Source of the DNA: Amycolatopsis nivea
GTDB taxonomy: Bacteria > Actinomycetota > Actinomycetes > Mycobacteriales > Pseudonocardiaceae
Length of the DNA stretch: 64,000 nt
Direction: 5' to 3'
Assembly: GCF_004522235.1 (NCBI RefSeq)
Contig: NZ_SDLT01000018.1
Span: 1-64,000 of the forward strand
Under the pieces are notes generated by a model. The model was not told the origin of the DNA and ran no database searches. It saw only the letters and a list, made by a program, of their open reading frames with translations. Shown here piece after piece: positions 34,431 through 43,154 of the stretch; position 1 is the stretch's first letter; every line of letters starts with the position of its first letter. Both the position numbers and the translations under genes were made by a program.

Positions 34431-34829
34431 ATGTCCTCCTCGTTCGCTGCCGCGGTCAAGAAAACGCACGGCTCGACCGGATCCGTACCCGGGCACCGGC
34501 CGTCTGCCGCGGCCTGCCGAACCGCACGGCAATACCGTGCCCGCAACCGGCATCTGCTTCCATGGCCAATTCGAAGAAACTGGTCTCGGCCGAGTGCCCG
34601 CGACCCATGCGAACACTCCCACCAAGGACCGGCGGGTGTTCGCGGAAGACTCCCCCGCCGACCGGCTGAAGAACCTCGCACTGATCGCGAAGAACGGCGT
34701 AATCCACGAGGAACCGCTCTGACTGAGCCATGCGCCGCATCGAGGTGAACGCCGTTCCCGACGGCATCCGAGAACGACGGTCCACAATGGATATCAGGAT
34801 GGATCCCCCGCGACGAAGAAGCCGTTCAG
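34431..34829. other. Intergenic with a possible amidohydrolase C-terminal scrap
   Basis: On the plus strand, 34640-34722 reads DRLKNLALIAKNGVIHEEPL then stop, which resembles the last strand of metal-dependent amidohydrolases (KNIxLImKdGKIYK). Only ~25 residues remain. Nothing else is recognised here. Confidence 0.35.
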
Positions 34830-35140
34830 TTAGGCACCGCGGACGCTGTGTCCGGGTGGTTGGTGGCCACGGTTCGGCCATCGAAGTTGCCGTATGCGTG
34901 CCCGAGCACGACGGCGGGTCCATGGCCGAGTTCGCCGACGGTGATGCCGGTCATCGGTCCGGTCGACCGTCCGGTGCCGGGCGGTTGCGGTCGCAGGCCC
35001 CGGTAACCCCGCGTCGGCCAGAACGCCGGTGACCGTGTCGAAGTCCTCGCCGCCGTCCCGGCCGCAGGGCGGCAAGGTCACCGCGTCGGGCCCGGTCCCG
35101 TCGACGCAGGTCTCGATAGAGGCCTACGTGGTGACGAATT
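34830..35140 (-). pseudogene. Broken alpha/beta-hydrolase gene
   Basis: Minus-strand reading starts ASIETCVDGTGPDAVTL, then CGRDGGEDFDTVTGVLADAG in one frame; after a shift it continues RGLRPQPPGTGRSTGPMTG, then GPAVVLGHAYGNFDGRTVAT, ending ASAVPN. Together these are the first ~110 residues of an alpha/beta-hydrolase (oxyanion loop, then the nucleophile elbow GHAYG, where the usual Ser position holds Tyr as in its relatives GHAxGN). About 20 residues before the elbow are deleted and the remainder of the gene is gone. One frameshift, one internal deletion and loss of the 3' half. Confidence 0.6.
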
Positions 35141-35152
35141 CGCTGTGCCGGT

Positions 35153-36142
35153 TCACGACTCGGCCCGAGGGGACAGTACGACGCGCAGCAACGCGGCCTT
35201 GCGGAAGACCCCGTCCGGAGGGGCGGTGGTACCGCCGTCCGTGGTCACGTACATGACCCGGCCGTAGTCACCGGAGCTTCGACCCCAGACGGCACTGGAA
35301 GGACCGACCAGGACCTCGTCGAACGGATCGCCGGCGAGGTGGCGGACCTCGCTGCCGTGCCGCGGCTTGAGCGGCACCCGGTCGAGCGTATTGGCGCGAT
35401 GCCGCGTGACATAAGCGAATCCGGCGTCCTCGTCGACGCAGAAGTCGTCGGCGTTGTCGATCGCGGCGACGAACTCCGCGCCGCCTGCCGGGTCGAGCGT
35501 GCCAGGGTCGACCGGTACCCGCATGAAGACCTTCTGCGCGGTCGACGTGTAGTAAAGGTATCCGGTCCGCGCGCTGTAACGGACGCCGTTGACGCCCGGC
35601 TGCGGCGGCGGCGCGATCTCGCTGTCCGGATCGTCGGCCATCGTGTCGTGCTCGAGCCAGACCCGGGCGCTCGCACTCCTCGCGCCTTCGCCCAGGTCGA
35701 CCCGCCAGATCCGCCCGGGGTCGAAGCAGTCGGCGACGGCCAGCACTCCGGGGCCGAGCAGGCAGCTGCCGTTGAGGGCACGGACGCGGTCGTCGAAGGT
35801 GAAGACGATCTCCGGGGCCACTGGCTCGCCGGGCGCCCAGCCGCTCAGGTCGATCCGCACGAGATGCGATTCGTGAGTGGCGTACCCGTCGGTAACGCTG
35901 ACGATGAACACATCGGGTTCGACCTCGACGACCCCGGTGATCAGGTGGTCGAAAGCGTGCACCAGAACCGGTTCGACCGTCGAACCCGGCGGCGTGCTCG
36001 GCACGATCCAGAGTTGTTTTTGGAGTACCGCGGTGATCAGCACCGAACCATCGGCGCGGACCGCGAGGTTTTCCAGGAAGTACTTTTCCGGGAAATAGGC
36101 GACCGGAGTCAGGGCGACGTCCGGGACAGGTGTCATCGGCAT
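35153..36142 (-). CDS. SMP-30/gluconolactonase-like beta-propeller protein
   Basis: 329 residues without signal peptide. The repeating strand pattern (FLENLAVRADGSVLITAVLQKQLW; FIVSVTDG; LNGSCLLGPGVLAVADCFDPGRIWRVDLG; VNGVRYSARTGYLYYTST; FCVDEDAGFAYVTRH) is that of six-bladed SMP-30/strictosidine-synthase-like propellers. Family members are metal-dependent lactonases or sugar-lactone hydrolases, but many homologues are uncharacterised. It is the last of three minus-strand genes with two carboxymuconolactone-decarboxylase-like proteins, which supports a lactone-type substrate. Divergent TetR at 37529 probably regulates the set. Confidence 0.8.
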   Translation of the reverse strand: MPMTPVPDVALTPVAYFPEKYFLENLAVRADGSVLITAVLQKQLWIVPSTPPGSTVEPVLVHAFDHLITGVVEVEPDVFIVSVTDGYATHESHLVRIDLSGWAPGEPVAPEIVFTFDDRVRALNGSCLLGPGVLAVADCFDPGRIWRVDLGEGARSASARVWLEHDTMADDPDSEIAPPPQPGVNGVRYSARTGYLYYTSTAQKVFMRVPVDPGTLDPAGGAEFVAAIDNADDFCVDEDAGFAYVTRHRANTLDRVPLKPRHGSEVRHLAGDPFDEVLVGPSSAVWGRSSGDYGRVMYVTTDGGTTAPPDGVFRKAALLRVVLSPRAES

Positions 36143-36170
36143 GGCAATTCTCCGATTTCTCGAATGTGGG

Positions 36171-36759
36171 TTACTGCTTCAGGCCGGCCGCGTTCGAGGG
36201 CACGTCGAACGCGGCGAGGGTGAGCGAGACGCTGGTGAACCAGCCCATCAGCACGGTGACATCGACGATGCCCGCCACGCCGATCGTCTCCTCCGCCCGG
36301 CGGTACAGGCCGAGGGGAACCACGCGCGGCCGCACCAGGGTCGACGAGAGTTCGTACACGAGTTGCTGCCGGGGGTCGTCGAACGAGGTCGGCAGGCCGG
36401 CGATCAGGGCCTCGGCCTGCCGCGGGTCCAAGCCCCCCAGTTCCACCCCGATCTTCTCGTGCTCATAGTTGCCGTAGGCCGCGAGCCAGCGGCCGTTGAC
36501 GACGTTGGTGACGATTTCGATCTCGGCCTTCGACAGCGACGAGTCCTTCTGGAAGTACGCCCCGGTCGGCACGATGGCCTTCAGCAACGCGGGGTTGGCG
36601 AGCCAGATCTTGTGCGGACCAGGGACCAGGGACCAGGCCGCGCAGCTCCATGGTGTAGTCGTACGCGCTGCGCATTTCCGTCGGCATTTCGGCTACTGGA
36701 GTTTCCGTGTAGCGGCCAAACGTTCCGAAATCCGCGGGATCGGGGGTTCCGTCGAACAT
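36171..36759 (-). pseudogene. AhpD/carboxymuconolactone decarboxylase-like gene broken by a 7-base repeat
   Basis: The N-terminal frame begins MFDGTPDPADFGTFGRY and runs to MELRGLVPGP; the sequel LLKAIVPTGAYFQKDSSLSK through the family core lies in another frame down to 36171. With two instead of three copies of GACCAGG (36617-36637) the frames join perfectly as RGLVPGPHKIWLANPALLKA, a typical AhpD-fold sequence of ~195 residues. The third copy adds 7 bases and shifts the frame. The usual CxxC/His redox motif of AhpD is not visible, as in its neighbour. Either a recent loss or a reversible slippage switch. Confidence 0.85.
36617..36637. repeat. Three tandem copies of GACCAGG
   Basis: Copies at 36617-36623, 36624-36630 and 36631-36637 are identical. 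They cause the frameshift in the surrounding gene; a two-copy version restores the reading frame. The repeat is short enough for replication slippage. Confidence 0.9.
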
Positions 36760-36844
36760 GGAATTCTCCTCCTTTCTGTTATGCCGCCAAAACTGTCGGG
36801 TCGCCAGGTGACGGCGGTCGGGCTGTGCTCCCGGCTCCGGCCGG

Positions 36845-37417
36845 TCAGCTTGCGGCGGGCGCCTTCACGTCGTAGGCGTTGAGGATGGCGCCGAGCGCCA
36901 GGTAGTGGACGGTCACGAACACGATCGCGTCGAGGGCGTCCTGCCCCAGCCGTTCGACGACGTGGCCGTAAAGCGGCCCCGGCAGAGGGCCGCTCTCGGT
37001 CAGCGCCGTCGCGACGTCAGCCGCGAGCACCTCGTCCTCGGCGAGGCCGGCCGGACGGCCGCCCGCGCACAGAGTGGCGATCTGGTCCGCGCGCAGCCCG
37101 GCCCGAGAGGCCAGCCGAGCGTGCGCGTACATCTCGTACGCGACGTTGAAGCGCGCCCCGACGGTCAGGATGACAACCTGGCGCGCACGCTCGGACAGGC
37201 CAGGCAGCTGCTGGGCGAGGTCGACGAAGCGCCCGAGCGCCCGGCCCATTTCCGGGAAGTGCAGCATCACGCCCCACGGCCCGACGTATGCACCGTCGGC
37301 ATCGCGCACCTCGAAGCCCGTGTACTCCTCGCCGCCTTCGACCATCGCGTCGAAGGCCTGGTAAAGGGACTGCTGTTCGGCGGTCAGGTCCGCAGGGCGG
37401 AGCAGTGGCAGGCGCAT
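36845..37417 (-). CDS. Carboxymuconolactone decarboxylase (CMD) family protein
   Basis: 190 residues. The CMD/AhpD helical core is visible: VVILTVGARFNVAYEMYAHARLASRAGLRADQI (about 80-112, read in pieces), including the EMYAHA helix that in the family carries the active-site His, followed by LAEDEVLAADVATALTESG. Family proteins act as gamma-carboxymuconolactone decarboxylases or as peroxidase partners. No CxxC is seen, so peroxidase activity is unlikely. It is the first gene of the set with the broken CMD-like gene and the SMP-30 protein, facing the TetR at 37529 across a strong palindrome. Confidence 0.88.
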   Translation of the reverse strand: MRLPLLRPADLTAEQQSLYQAFDAMVEGGEEYTGFEVRDADGAYVGPWGVMLHFPEMGRALGRFVDLAQQLPGLSERARQVVILTVGARFNVAYEMYAHARLASRAGLRADQIATLCAGGRPAGLAEDEVLAADVATALTESGPLPGPLYGHVVERLGQDALDAIVFVTVHYLALGAILNAYDVKAPAAS

Positions 37418-37454
37418 GGATCCTCTCCTCGTCGTGCTGCGGACTAGACGGATA

Positions 37455-37476
37455 AAAAGAACGGACGTCCGCTTTT
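37455..37476. promoter_or_regulatory. Candidate TetR operator
   Basis: CGGACGTCCG (37462-37471) is a perfect palindrome, extended by AAAAGA on the left and CTTTTC on the right into a near-symmetric 22-base element. It lies between the divergent CMD and TetR genes. Confidence 0.55.
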
Positions 37477-37528
37477 CTTAAGATAGACTTGTGTCCGACG
37501 GGTGTCAACCGGCGAGGAAGGACGGCCC

Positions 37529-38119
37529 ATGCCGCGGGTGAGCCAGCAGTACAAGGACGATCAGCGTGCCGAGATCCTGGCCGCGGCACGCCGCTGCTTC
37601 GTCCGCAACGGCTTCCACCGCACGTCCATGCAGGACGTGTTCGCCGAGGCCGGCAAGTCCGCGGGAGCCGTCTACCGGTACTTCACGAAGAAAGACGACC
37701 TGATCCTGGGCGTCGCCTCCCAGAACCTGGACGACGTCGCCGAGGTGCTGCACGCCGCGCTGACCCGCAGCGGCGGCGAGCGCGGAGTCGGCCAGGTGAT
37801 GGCGGAGCTGCTGGAGGCGGTGACGGAGCGACACAGAGACAAGCAGCTTGCCGCTGTGGCACTGATGGTCTGGTCCGAGGCGCTGCGCAACCCGGCATTG
37901 GCCGAACGGCTGGAAAAGGCGAGCGTCGACATGAGCCAGGACCTCGCCGACCTCATCCGCGAGCGCCAGCGGGCCGGTGCCTGGGCCGGACGGCCAGCGG
38001 AGGAGTTCGCCGCTGTGGTCCTGTCGATCCTGCCGGGATTCCTGTTCAACCTGGCTCTCAACGGCCCACGCGGAGTTGCCGGATTCCCCGGCACCGTCCG
38101 GACGCTGTGGCGAAGCTGA
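37529..38119 (+). CDS. TetR-family regulator
   Basis: 196 residues from ATG 37529 with GAGGAAGGA upstream; a GTG at 37502 is in frame but lacks support. The helix-turn-helix is complete: RAEILAAARRCFVRNGFHRT, then SMQDVFAEAGKSAGAVYRYF with TKKDDLILGV. The C-terminal helices contain LAAVALMVWSEALRNPALAERL, a TetR_C_6-like ligand domain. It faces the CMD/SMP-30 set across the CGGACGTCCG palindrome and is its probable repressor, with autoregulation. Confidence 0.94.
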   Translation: MPRVSQQYKDDQRAEILAAARRCFVRNGFHRTSMQDVFAEAGKSAGAVYRYFTKKDDLILGVASQNLDDVAEVLHAALTRSGGERGVGQVMAELLEAVTERHRDKQLAAVALMVWSEALRNPALAERLEKASVDMSQDLADLIRERQRAGAWAGRPAEEFAAVVLSILPGFLFNLALNGPRGVAGFPGTVRTLWRS

Positions 38120-38610
38120 GCGGCCCGGCACGACACCGAAGACCGGTCGTTCGCCGAATGGCACCGCCGCGTCAAAGCCTGCGAAGACGGAGCGGCTGGC
38201 GAGAGTCTTGACTGCGCACTTGGTGCACGCCTCGATCACGCCCTTCATCGACGAGCAGCCGAAGTACACCGGATTCGCGACATACCGGGCACGGCCAACC
38301 GTCGCGCAAGTGTGGCGTCAGCAGTTCGCTAGCAGGATCGGCCCCTTGACGTGGACCTTGCAAAGTCGCCCATCGTGTCGGGGCCGGTCCGGCCGCGGGG
38401 TCTTTCCATCGAAGCCGCCGCTGGCCTGCCGGTCTCGTGCGTGCAGTTCCATGACGAACCTTCCGTGTCGCTTCGCAAACCGGCACGGCCCGGCGGAGAG
38501 CGGCGGCGGCCCGATCCGGACACCGGCCAGAGCGCGAACAACCCGGCCGGCTGCGGGCGAATCAGCCGCCCGCAGCCAACCGGTCTCGCGGCGCTTCCGA
38601 TCCCGCGGGA
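38120..38610. other. Intergenic between convergent genes, nothing recognised
   Basis: About 490 bases between the TetR gene and the end of the MHS transporter gene. A plus-strand stretch near 38205-38330 (LTAHLVHASITPFIDEQPKYTGFATYRA) looks protein-like, but it has no start or known family and is probably a scrap of a lost gene. Confidence 0.35.
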
Positions 38611-39972
38611 TCAGCGGGCGAGACTGCCCGGATGTTCCGCGGATTCCGTCATCCACCGCCTGCCGACGGTCAGCGCGATGACGAGCGTGACCAGAGCCGC
38701 CGCGACGATGTAGCACGAGAACCCCAGCGAGGAGCCAAAAATTTCGTTGAGCGCGACGGCGACCAGCGGCGCGGTGCCGCCGAGCGCGGAGGCGGCGAGG
38801 TTGTAGGACAATCCTCCCGCGCTGACCCGGAACCGCGCCGGGAAGATCTGGCTGACCGCCAGCAGCGACGGCACAGCCAGCACTCCCTTGGCCATGCCCA
38901 GCAGGACGGCGCCGAGGTAAGCGCCGGCCAGATTGGTTCCGGCGAGCAGGAATCCGGGCACGATCGCCGCCGCCACGAAGATGCTGGCGATGACGGTCGC
39001 CCGGGACAGCCCCACCCGGTCCACGACTGGCGCGAAGAGCAGGACGAATACCACCGCCGACGCGGAGGCGGTGGTATTCGCGCCGTAGGCCTGGGCTTGC
39101 GTGAGCGCGTGGTTCTGTTTCAGGAAGGTCGCCAGGTAGGAGGTCACGATCGCGGAGACGATCGACCAGGTGCCGAGGAAGGCGACGAACACCAGGATTT
39201 TGCGCCACGAGGTGCGGATCGCCTCCAGGACCGGCGAGCTGCGCAGGGCGGCCTTCCGCCGCTGATGGTTTTTCACCTGCCGGAATTCCTCGCCGTCACG
39301 GGCGTTCCGGCGCACGTAGAGCCCGATCAGTCCCATCGGGAGCGACAGCCAGAACAGGACGCGCCAGCCCCAGGAGGTCCACGCGCCGTCGGGCAGGATC
39401 GCCGAGAGGCCGGTCGCCAGCAGCGTCCCGGACAGCAGTCCGGCGAGCGTCAGCGCGCTGAGCATCCCGACTGCTTTCGCTTTCTTGCCGCTGGCGCCGT
39501 GCTCGTAGACGAAAGCGATGGCCGTGGCGTGCTCCCCGCCGGTGCCGAGCGACTGGATCAGCCGGCACAGTACGAGCAGCAACGGCGCCGCGGCGCCAAT
39601 CGAGGCGTAGGTCGGGATGAACCCGATCATCGCGGTCGACGTGCAGGTGAGGACGATGGTGAAAGTCAGCGCCTTCGGCCGGCCCAGGCTGTCGGCGATG
39701 TGCCCGAAGACAACGGTTCCGAACGGCCGGGTCAGATACGCGATCGCGAAGATCGCGTAGGCGCCGACGAGCGCCAGCGCGCTGTTGCCGGCGGGGAAGA
39801 ACTGTTGAGCGATCAAGGTGGCGACGACGCCGTAGATGCCCCAGTCGTACCATTCCGCGAAATTGCCCACGGACGCCGTCATGATCATCCGCCAGCGTTC
39901 CCGGCCGCCGCGCGCGGCCGGGCCGTTCTCATTCGAATACTGCGCCCGTTCCGTGCTCGCGTCCGCGTCCAT
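38611..39972 (-). CDS. MFS transporter, metabolite:H+ symporter (MHS) family
   Basis: 453 residues from ATG 39972 (AGGGAG upstream). MHS marks: ASVGNFAEWYDWGIYGVVAT in helix 1, TRPFGTVVFGHIADSLGRPKAL after helix 2 and RLIQSLGTGGEHATAIAFVYE around helix 4-5. Its start lies inside the end of the Ldh gene (44-base overlap), so it is translated in the same operon. Likely importer of the hydroxy acid used by the Ldh-type dehydrogenase; substrate unknown. Confidence 0.93.
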   Translation of the reverse strand: MDADASTERAQYSNENGPAARGGRERWRMIMTASVGNFAEWYDWGIYGVVATLIAQQFFPAGNSALALVGAYAIFAIAYLTRPFGTVVFGHIADSLGRPKALTFTIVLTCTSTAMIGFIPTYASIGAAAPLLLVLCRLIQSLGTGGEHATAIAFVYEHGASGKKAKAVGMLSALTLAGLLSGTLLATGLSAILPDGAWTSWGWRVLFWLSLPMGLIGLYVRRNARDGEEFRQVKNHQRRKAALRSSPVLEAIRTSWRKILVFVAFLGTWSIVSAIVTSYLATFLKQNHALTQAQAYGANTTASASAVVFVLLFAPVVDRVGLSRATVIASIFVAAAIVPGFLLAGTNLAGAYLGAVLLGMAKGVLAVPSLLAVSQIFPARFRVSAGGLSYNLAASALGGTAPLVAVALNEIFGSSLGFSCYIVAAALVTLVIALTVGRRWMTESAEHPGSLAR

Positions 39973-41086
39973 TGAGTGCTCCCTGATCGTCGTTGAGGGG
40001 AAGTGGGGCGGCGAGCCCGAGTTCAGCCGCGAGAACGTCGAGACTGTGCGCGGTCGCCGGGGCGATCGGAACGCCGCTCTCGCTCGTCGCGGCGAACCGC
40101 GCCCGTTCGGGATCGCCCGGCGCGAGCACGCGCTCGACGTCGCGGGCCGGTTCGCTGCGGCGGACGTGGTCCGCGATGTCGCTCGCCCGGCGGCGCACGG
40201 CCGCGGCGTCGCCGAACATCGCCGCGTCGAGGACCAGGAAGGCATTGCCGACGGTGACGTCGGCGCCGAGGTCGGGAGTGCCCGCCGCGGTGAACCCGGC
40301 GTGCCGGATGTCCTGGGTCAAGTGCGCGCCGGTCAGCCCGGAAGCCAGCATTTCGACCATCAGCGACAGCGCCGCGCCTTTGTGCCCGCCGCTGGGCAGC
40401 ACTCCCCCGGCCAGCGCGGCCGCCGGGTCGCGGGTGGGCAGGCCGTCGCGATCCACCGCCCAGTCCGGCGGCAGCTCCTTGCCCTCCGCCGCGAAAACCT
40501 TGATCCGCCCGCGTGAACTGACCGACTGGGCCATGTCGAGGACCAGCTCGGGCGCATCGGTTCCCGGCGCGGCGAAGGACATCGGGCTGTTGCCGATCCT
40601 CGGGCCGCGTCCGCCGAAGGGCACCACCGACGGCGACGTGCTGCTCATCGCGAAGGCCAGGAAGCCCTGTTCCGCCGCGCGGCGGGTGAAGAACGCGGCC
40701 GCCCCGAAATGCGCAACACGCCGCACCCCGCCGAAAGCGACCCCGGTTTCGCGGGCTTTCGGCAGGAGCCGGTCGATCATGCGGACGCCGACCGGAACCC
40801 CGAACCCCCGGTCCGCGTCGACCAGGACCGCGGACGGCGTTTCAGCGAGGACTTTCTCCTGTGGCAACGGATTCACCTGTCCAGCCCGGAGCTGGGCGAG
40901 ATAGGCGGGCAGACGAGTCAGCCCGTGCGTCGCCACCCCCGTCGCGTCGGCTTCGACGAGCGAACGGGCGAGCAGCCGCGCGTCTTCCGGCCGCATTTTC
41001 GTCGTCCGCAGCACATCGCCGGCGAAGGCGCACAGCACGCCGAGGTCGTAACGCACCGCTCCCGAACTGTCGACAGTCGCGTTCAC
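39929..41086 (-). CDS. Malate/L-lactate dehydrogenase family (Ldh2) oxidoreductase
   Basis: 385 residues from a GTG at 41086 that overlaps the stop of the upstream HD gene (GTGA). Ldh2/YlbC/ComC fold: LLARSLVEADATGVATHGLTRLPAY with the catalytic His in THG, then VAHFGAAAFFTRRAAEQGF, GGRGPRIGNSPMSFAAP and LPSGGHKGAALSLMVEML, which hold NAD(P) and substrate. The family oxidises 2-hydroxy acids or reduces 2-keto and imino acids (malate, ureidoglycolate, delta-1-piperideine-2-carboxylate). With an MHS importer and an HD hydrolase it suggests a small hydroxy- or imino-acid pathway. Confidence 0.92.
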   Translation of the reverse strand: MNATVDSSGAVRYDLGVLCAFAGDVLRTTKMRPEDARLLARSLVEADATGVATHGLTRLPAYLAQLRAGQVNPLPQEKVLAETPSAVLVDADRGFGVPVGVRMIDRLLPKARETGVAFGGVRRVAHFGAAAFFTRRAAEQGFLAFAMSSTSPSVVPFGGRGPRIGNSPMSFAAPGTDAPELVLDMAQSVSSRGRIKVFAAEGKELPPDWAVDRDGLPTRDPAAALAGGVLPSGGHKGAALSLMVEMLASGLTGAHLTQDIRHAGFTAAGTPDLGADVTVGNAFLVLDAAMFGDAAAVRRRASDIADHVRRSEPARDVERVLAPGDPERARFAATSESGVPIAPATAHSLDVLAAELGLAAPLPLNDDQGALNGRGREHGTGAVFE

Positions 41087-41658
41087 GGGCGCCTCTTGCA
41101 GAACAAGCGCTGCCCGGCGTCGAGCAGTTGCGCGTCGGAGTCGGCGAAGTCCGCGTAATGGACGATGACCCCCTCCTGAGTCTGCGGGACCACTGACGAA
41201 TGCGGCGTGTGCGCGATGACCGCGTGGACCAGGTCATCGTCCATCCCGGCTTCGAGCATCCAATGCGCGCTGAGGAAACCGTGCTGGAACCGGCGTCCGG
41301 GCGTGGACCACTGCCCGCCTCCCGCCGGAGCCGGCTCGAACTCGTGGATCTTGCAGACGTCGTGCAGCAGCGCGATCGCCAGCACCGCGTCGCGGTCGAC
41401 GGCGATGCCGTGCAGCTGCGTGACGGTGTCGGCCATCTGCGCCGACATCCGGGCCACCGCTCGCGAATGCGTCGTCAGCGTCCGGCTGCTGGGCAGGTCG
41501 ACCGATTTCGGCACGTCGGACAACTGCTGCCAGGCACTGGAGCGCCAGGCCCGGACCCAGACGTCCAGGACGCTGTCGCGCAGGTCCTTCCTGGCGATCT
41601 CGCCGGCTTCGGGAAGCAAGTCGCGGACGTGGTCCACGGTGATGGGTACTTGAGACAT
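41083..41658 (-). CDS. HD-domain metal-dependent phosphohydrolase-like protein
   Basis: 191 residues from ATG 41658; TTG 41667 is in frame but less likely. HD-fold ligands: TLTTHSRAVARM, ALLHDVCKIHEFEPA with the His-Asp pair, and the later HGFLSAHWMLEAGMDDDL with two further His, then AVIAHTPHSS. Members hydrolyse phosphate esters or, in some branches, hydrate small nitriles or epoxides. It is the first gene of a three-gene operon, with translational coupling (4-base overlap) to the Ldh gene. Divergent GntR regulator at 41807. Role in the pathway unknown. Confidence 0.85.
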   Translation of the reverse strand: MSQVPITVDHVRDLLPEAGEIARKDLRDSVLDVWVRAWRSSAWQQLSDVPKSVDLPSSRTLTTHSRAVARMSAQMADTVTQLHGIAVDRDAVLAIALLHDVCKIHEFEPAPAGGGQWSTPGRRFQHGFLSAHWMLEAGMDDDLVHAVIAHTPHSSVVPQTQEGVIVHYADFADSDAQLLDAGQRLFCKRRP

Positions 41659-41663
41659 GAGGG

Positions 41664-41745
41664 CCAATCTGTCGACACTTTATGGAGTGCGCCCCACAAT
41701 AGGCAGCCGCTAGCGATGATTGCAAGCAATCTGGCGACAGATTGG
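41664..41745. promoter_or_regulatory. Paired operators between the HD-Ldh-MHS operon and its GntR regulator
   Basis: AATCTG-GCGA-CAGATT (41728-41743) is an exact inverted repeat. A second copy, AATCTG-TCGA-CACTTT, starts at 41666, and the outer parts CCAATCTGTCG (41664-41674) and CGACAGATTGG (41735-41745) are exact reverse complements. ATTGC-AA-GCAAT (41719-41730) adds a further palindrome. The pair brackets both divergent starts. Confidence 0.6.
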
Positions 41746-41806
41746 CGGGTACGCGCGGACACCGCGGCAGGTGCCGGGGCGTCGGCGGCCGGGATAGGGT
41801 GCCCCC

Positions 41807-42583
41807 ATGCACGCGCAGGAACCCGCCTCACCGGCCGCCCCCGCGGGGATCACCGAGGCCCTGGCGCATTCGCCCAGCCTCGCCGGGCACGGGGAGCTGG
41901 TACGGCGAATGACCGCGGAGCTGGCCAGGGAGATCATCGAGGGCGAGCTGCCCAGCGGGTGCCAGCTGACCTCGGCCGAGCTGGGCAGGCGATTCGGCAC
42001 CAGCCGGACCCCGGTGCGCGAGGCGCTCGGGGTCCTGCAGCGCGAAGGACTGGTGGAGATCGAACCCCGGCGCCGCCCCCGCGTGGTCACGCTCTCCCTC
42101 CCCGAGGTGCGCGATCTCTACGAAATCCGCGCAGGGCTGTATGCACTGATAGCCGGGGCGGTAGCCGAACGGGCCGCTGACGATGAGATCCAGCAACTGG
42201 ACGAGCCGCTCGCCCGGTTGCGGACAGCCCGCGACGCGGGCGACGCGCAGGCGTACTTCTACGCCACTGTGGACTTCCGCCGCGTCGAGGCCGCCATCTG
42301 CCCCAACCGCCGGGTCGGCGCGCTGATCGACTCGCTCGGCCTGCGGATTTACCGGCTGCGCAGTTTCGGATTGTCGCTGCCGGGCCGGCTGGAGGTCTCT
42401 TGCCGCGATTACGGCTACCTCGTCGACGCCTACCGAGCACGCGACCGCGCCCTCGCCGAGGCAGTCACCCGGTCGCTGATGTCGAAAGCGCTCGCCGCGA
42501 TCGAGAAGCACTGGAGCCGCCTCGCCGAACCACTGCCCGCAGCGCGCACGACCTCAGCTCGAGCCAGACAGCACAGCCGCTGA
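41807..42583 (+). CDS. GntR-family transcriptional regulator
   Basis: 258 residues. The GntR winged helix is RRMTAELAREIIEGELPSGCQLTSAELGRRFGTSRTPVREALGVLQREG (about 33-81, read in pieces), followed by an all-helical domain (LPEVRDLYEIRAGLYALIAGAVAERA) of FCD type. FadR-type proteins bind acids through a metal site in this domain. It is divergent from the HD-Ldh-MHS operon, with two related inverted repeats in the gap, so it almost surely controls that operon. Confidence 0.93.
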   Translation: MHAQEPASPAAPAGITEALAHSPSLAGHGELVRRMTAELAREIIEGELPSGCQLTSAELGRRFGTSRTPVREALGVLQREGLVEIEPRRRPRVVTLSLPEVRDLYEIRAGLYALIAGAVAERAADDEIQQLDEPLARLRTARDAGDAQAYFYATVDFRRVEAAICPNRRVGALIDSLGLRIYRLRSFGLSLPGRLEVSCRDYGYLVDAYRARDRALAEAVTRSLMSKALAAIEKHWSRLAEPLPAARTTSARARQHSR

Positions 42584-43154
42584 TCATCAACGGTGCCTCG
42601 CGATTCGAAGCAGAGCCCCTGGCGGGTACCCGTGGTTGTTCCGTGAATTCAGGATCAAGCCAACGTCTCGCCGAAGGAACAGGCACCTCCATCCCCGGCT
42701 GGGTCGCGAACTCCGCGAACTGCTTCACAGCCAGCAGCGACGGGTGGTTCAGCGGATGTCTGCAATGCTCCGGTATGTCGTCAGAGTGCTCGACGATGGC
42801 CGGGCCAGGTCGGCACCCGCGCGGCCCCGCGAACAGCGAGCCTGGCGATCTCTCGAACGGGGGAGCCTGATCTGCGACTCAGCCTAGTTTGGGTATCGCG
42901 GCCCGCAGTGCCTGGTGCTCGGCCTTCCGGCGGCCCGCCCTGGCAGGCGAGCCAGACTCAAGGGGCGAGATCATCGTCGCCGACCTGTTTGCTCTCGCTC
43001 TCGTCGAAGCACGGCCAATCAGGCTGACGACGAAACAGCTGATCGTCGTCACCGAGCTTTCTCTTTGTCAGATCCGGAACAGCGTCTGATGGATCGGGAA
43101 GCCGCTACGCGGCGCGACACACCGCTGACCTGGATACGGCTCGGCAGCTGTTCT
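42584..43154. other. Intergenic between convergent genes, possible gene scrap
   Basis: On the minus strand around 42650-42760, the reading LLAVKQFAEFATQPGMEVPVP looks like real protein, but it has no start, stop context or known family. Elsewhere only low-complexity frames. No terminator hairpin picked out. Confidence 0.35.
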
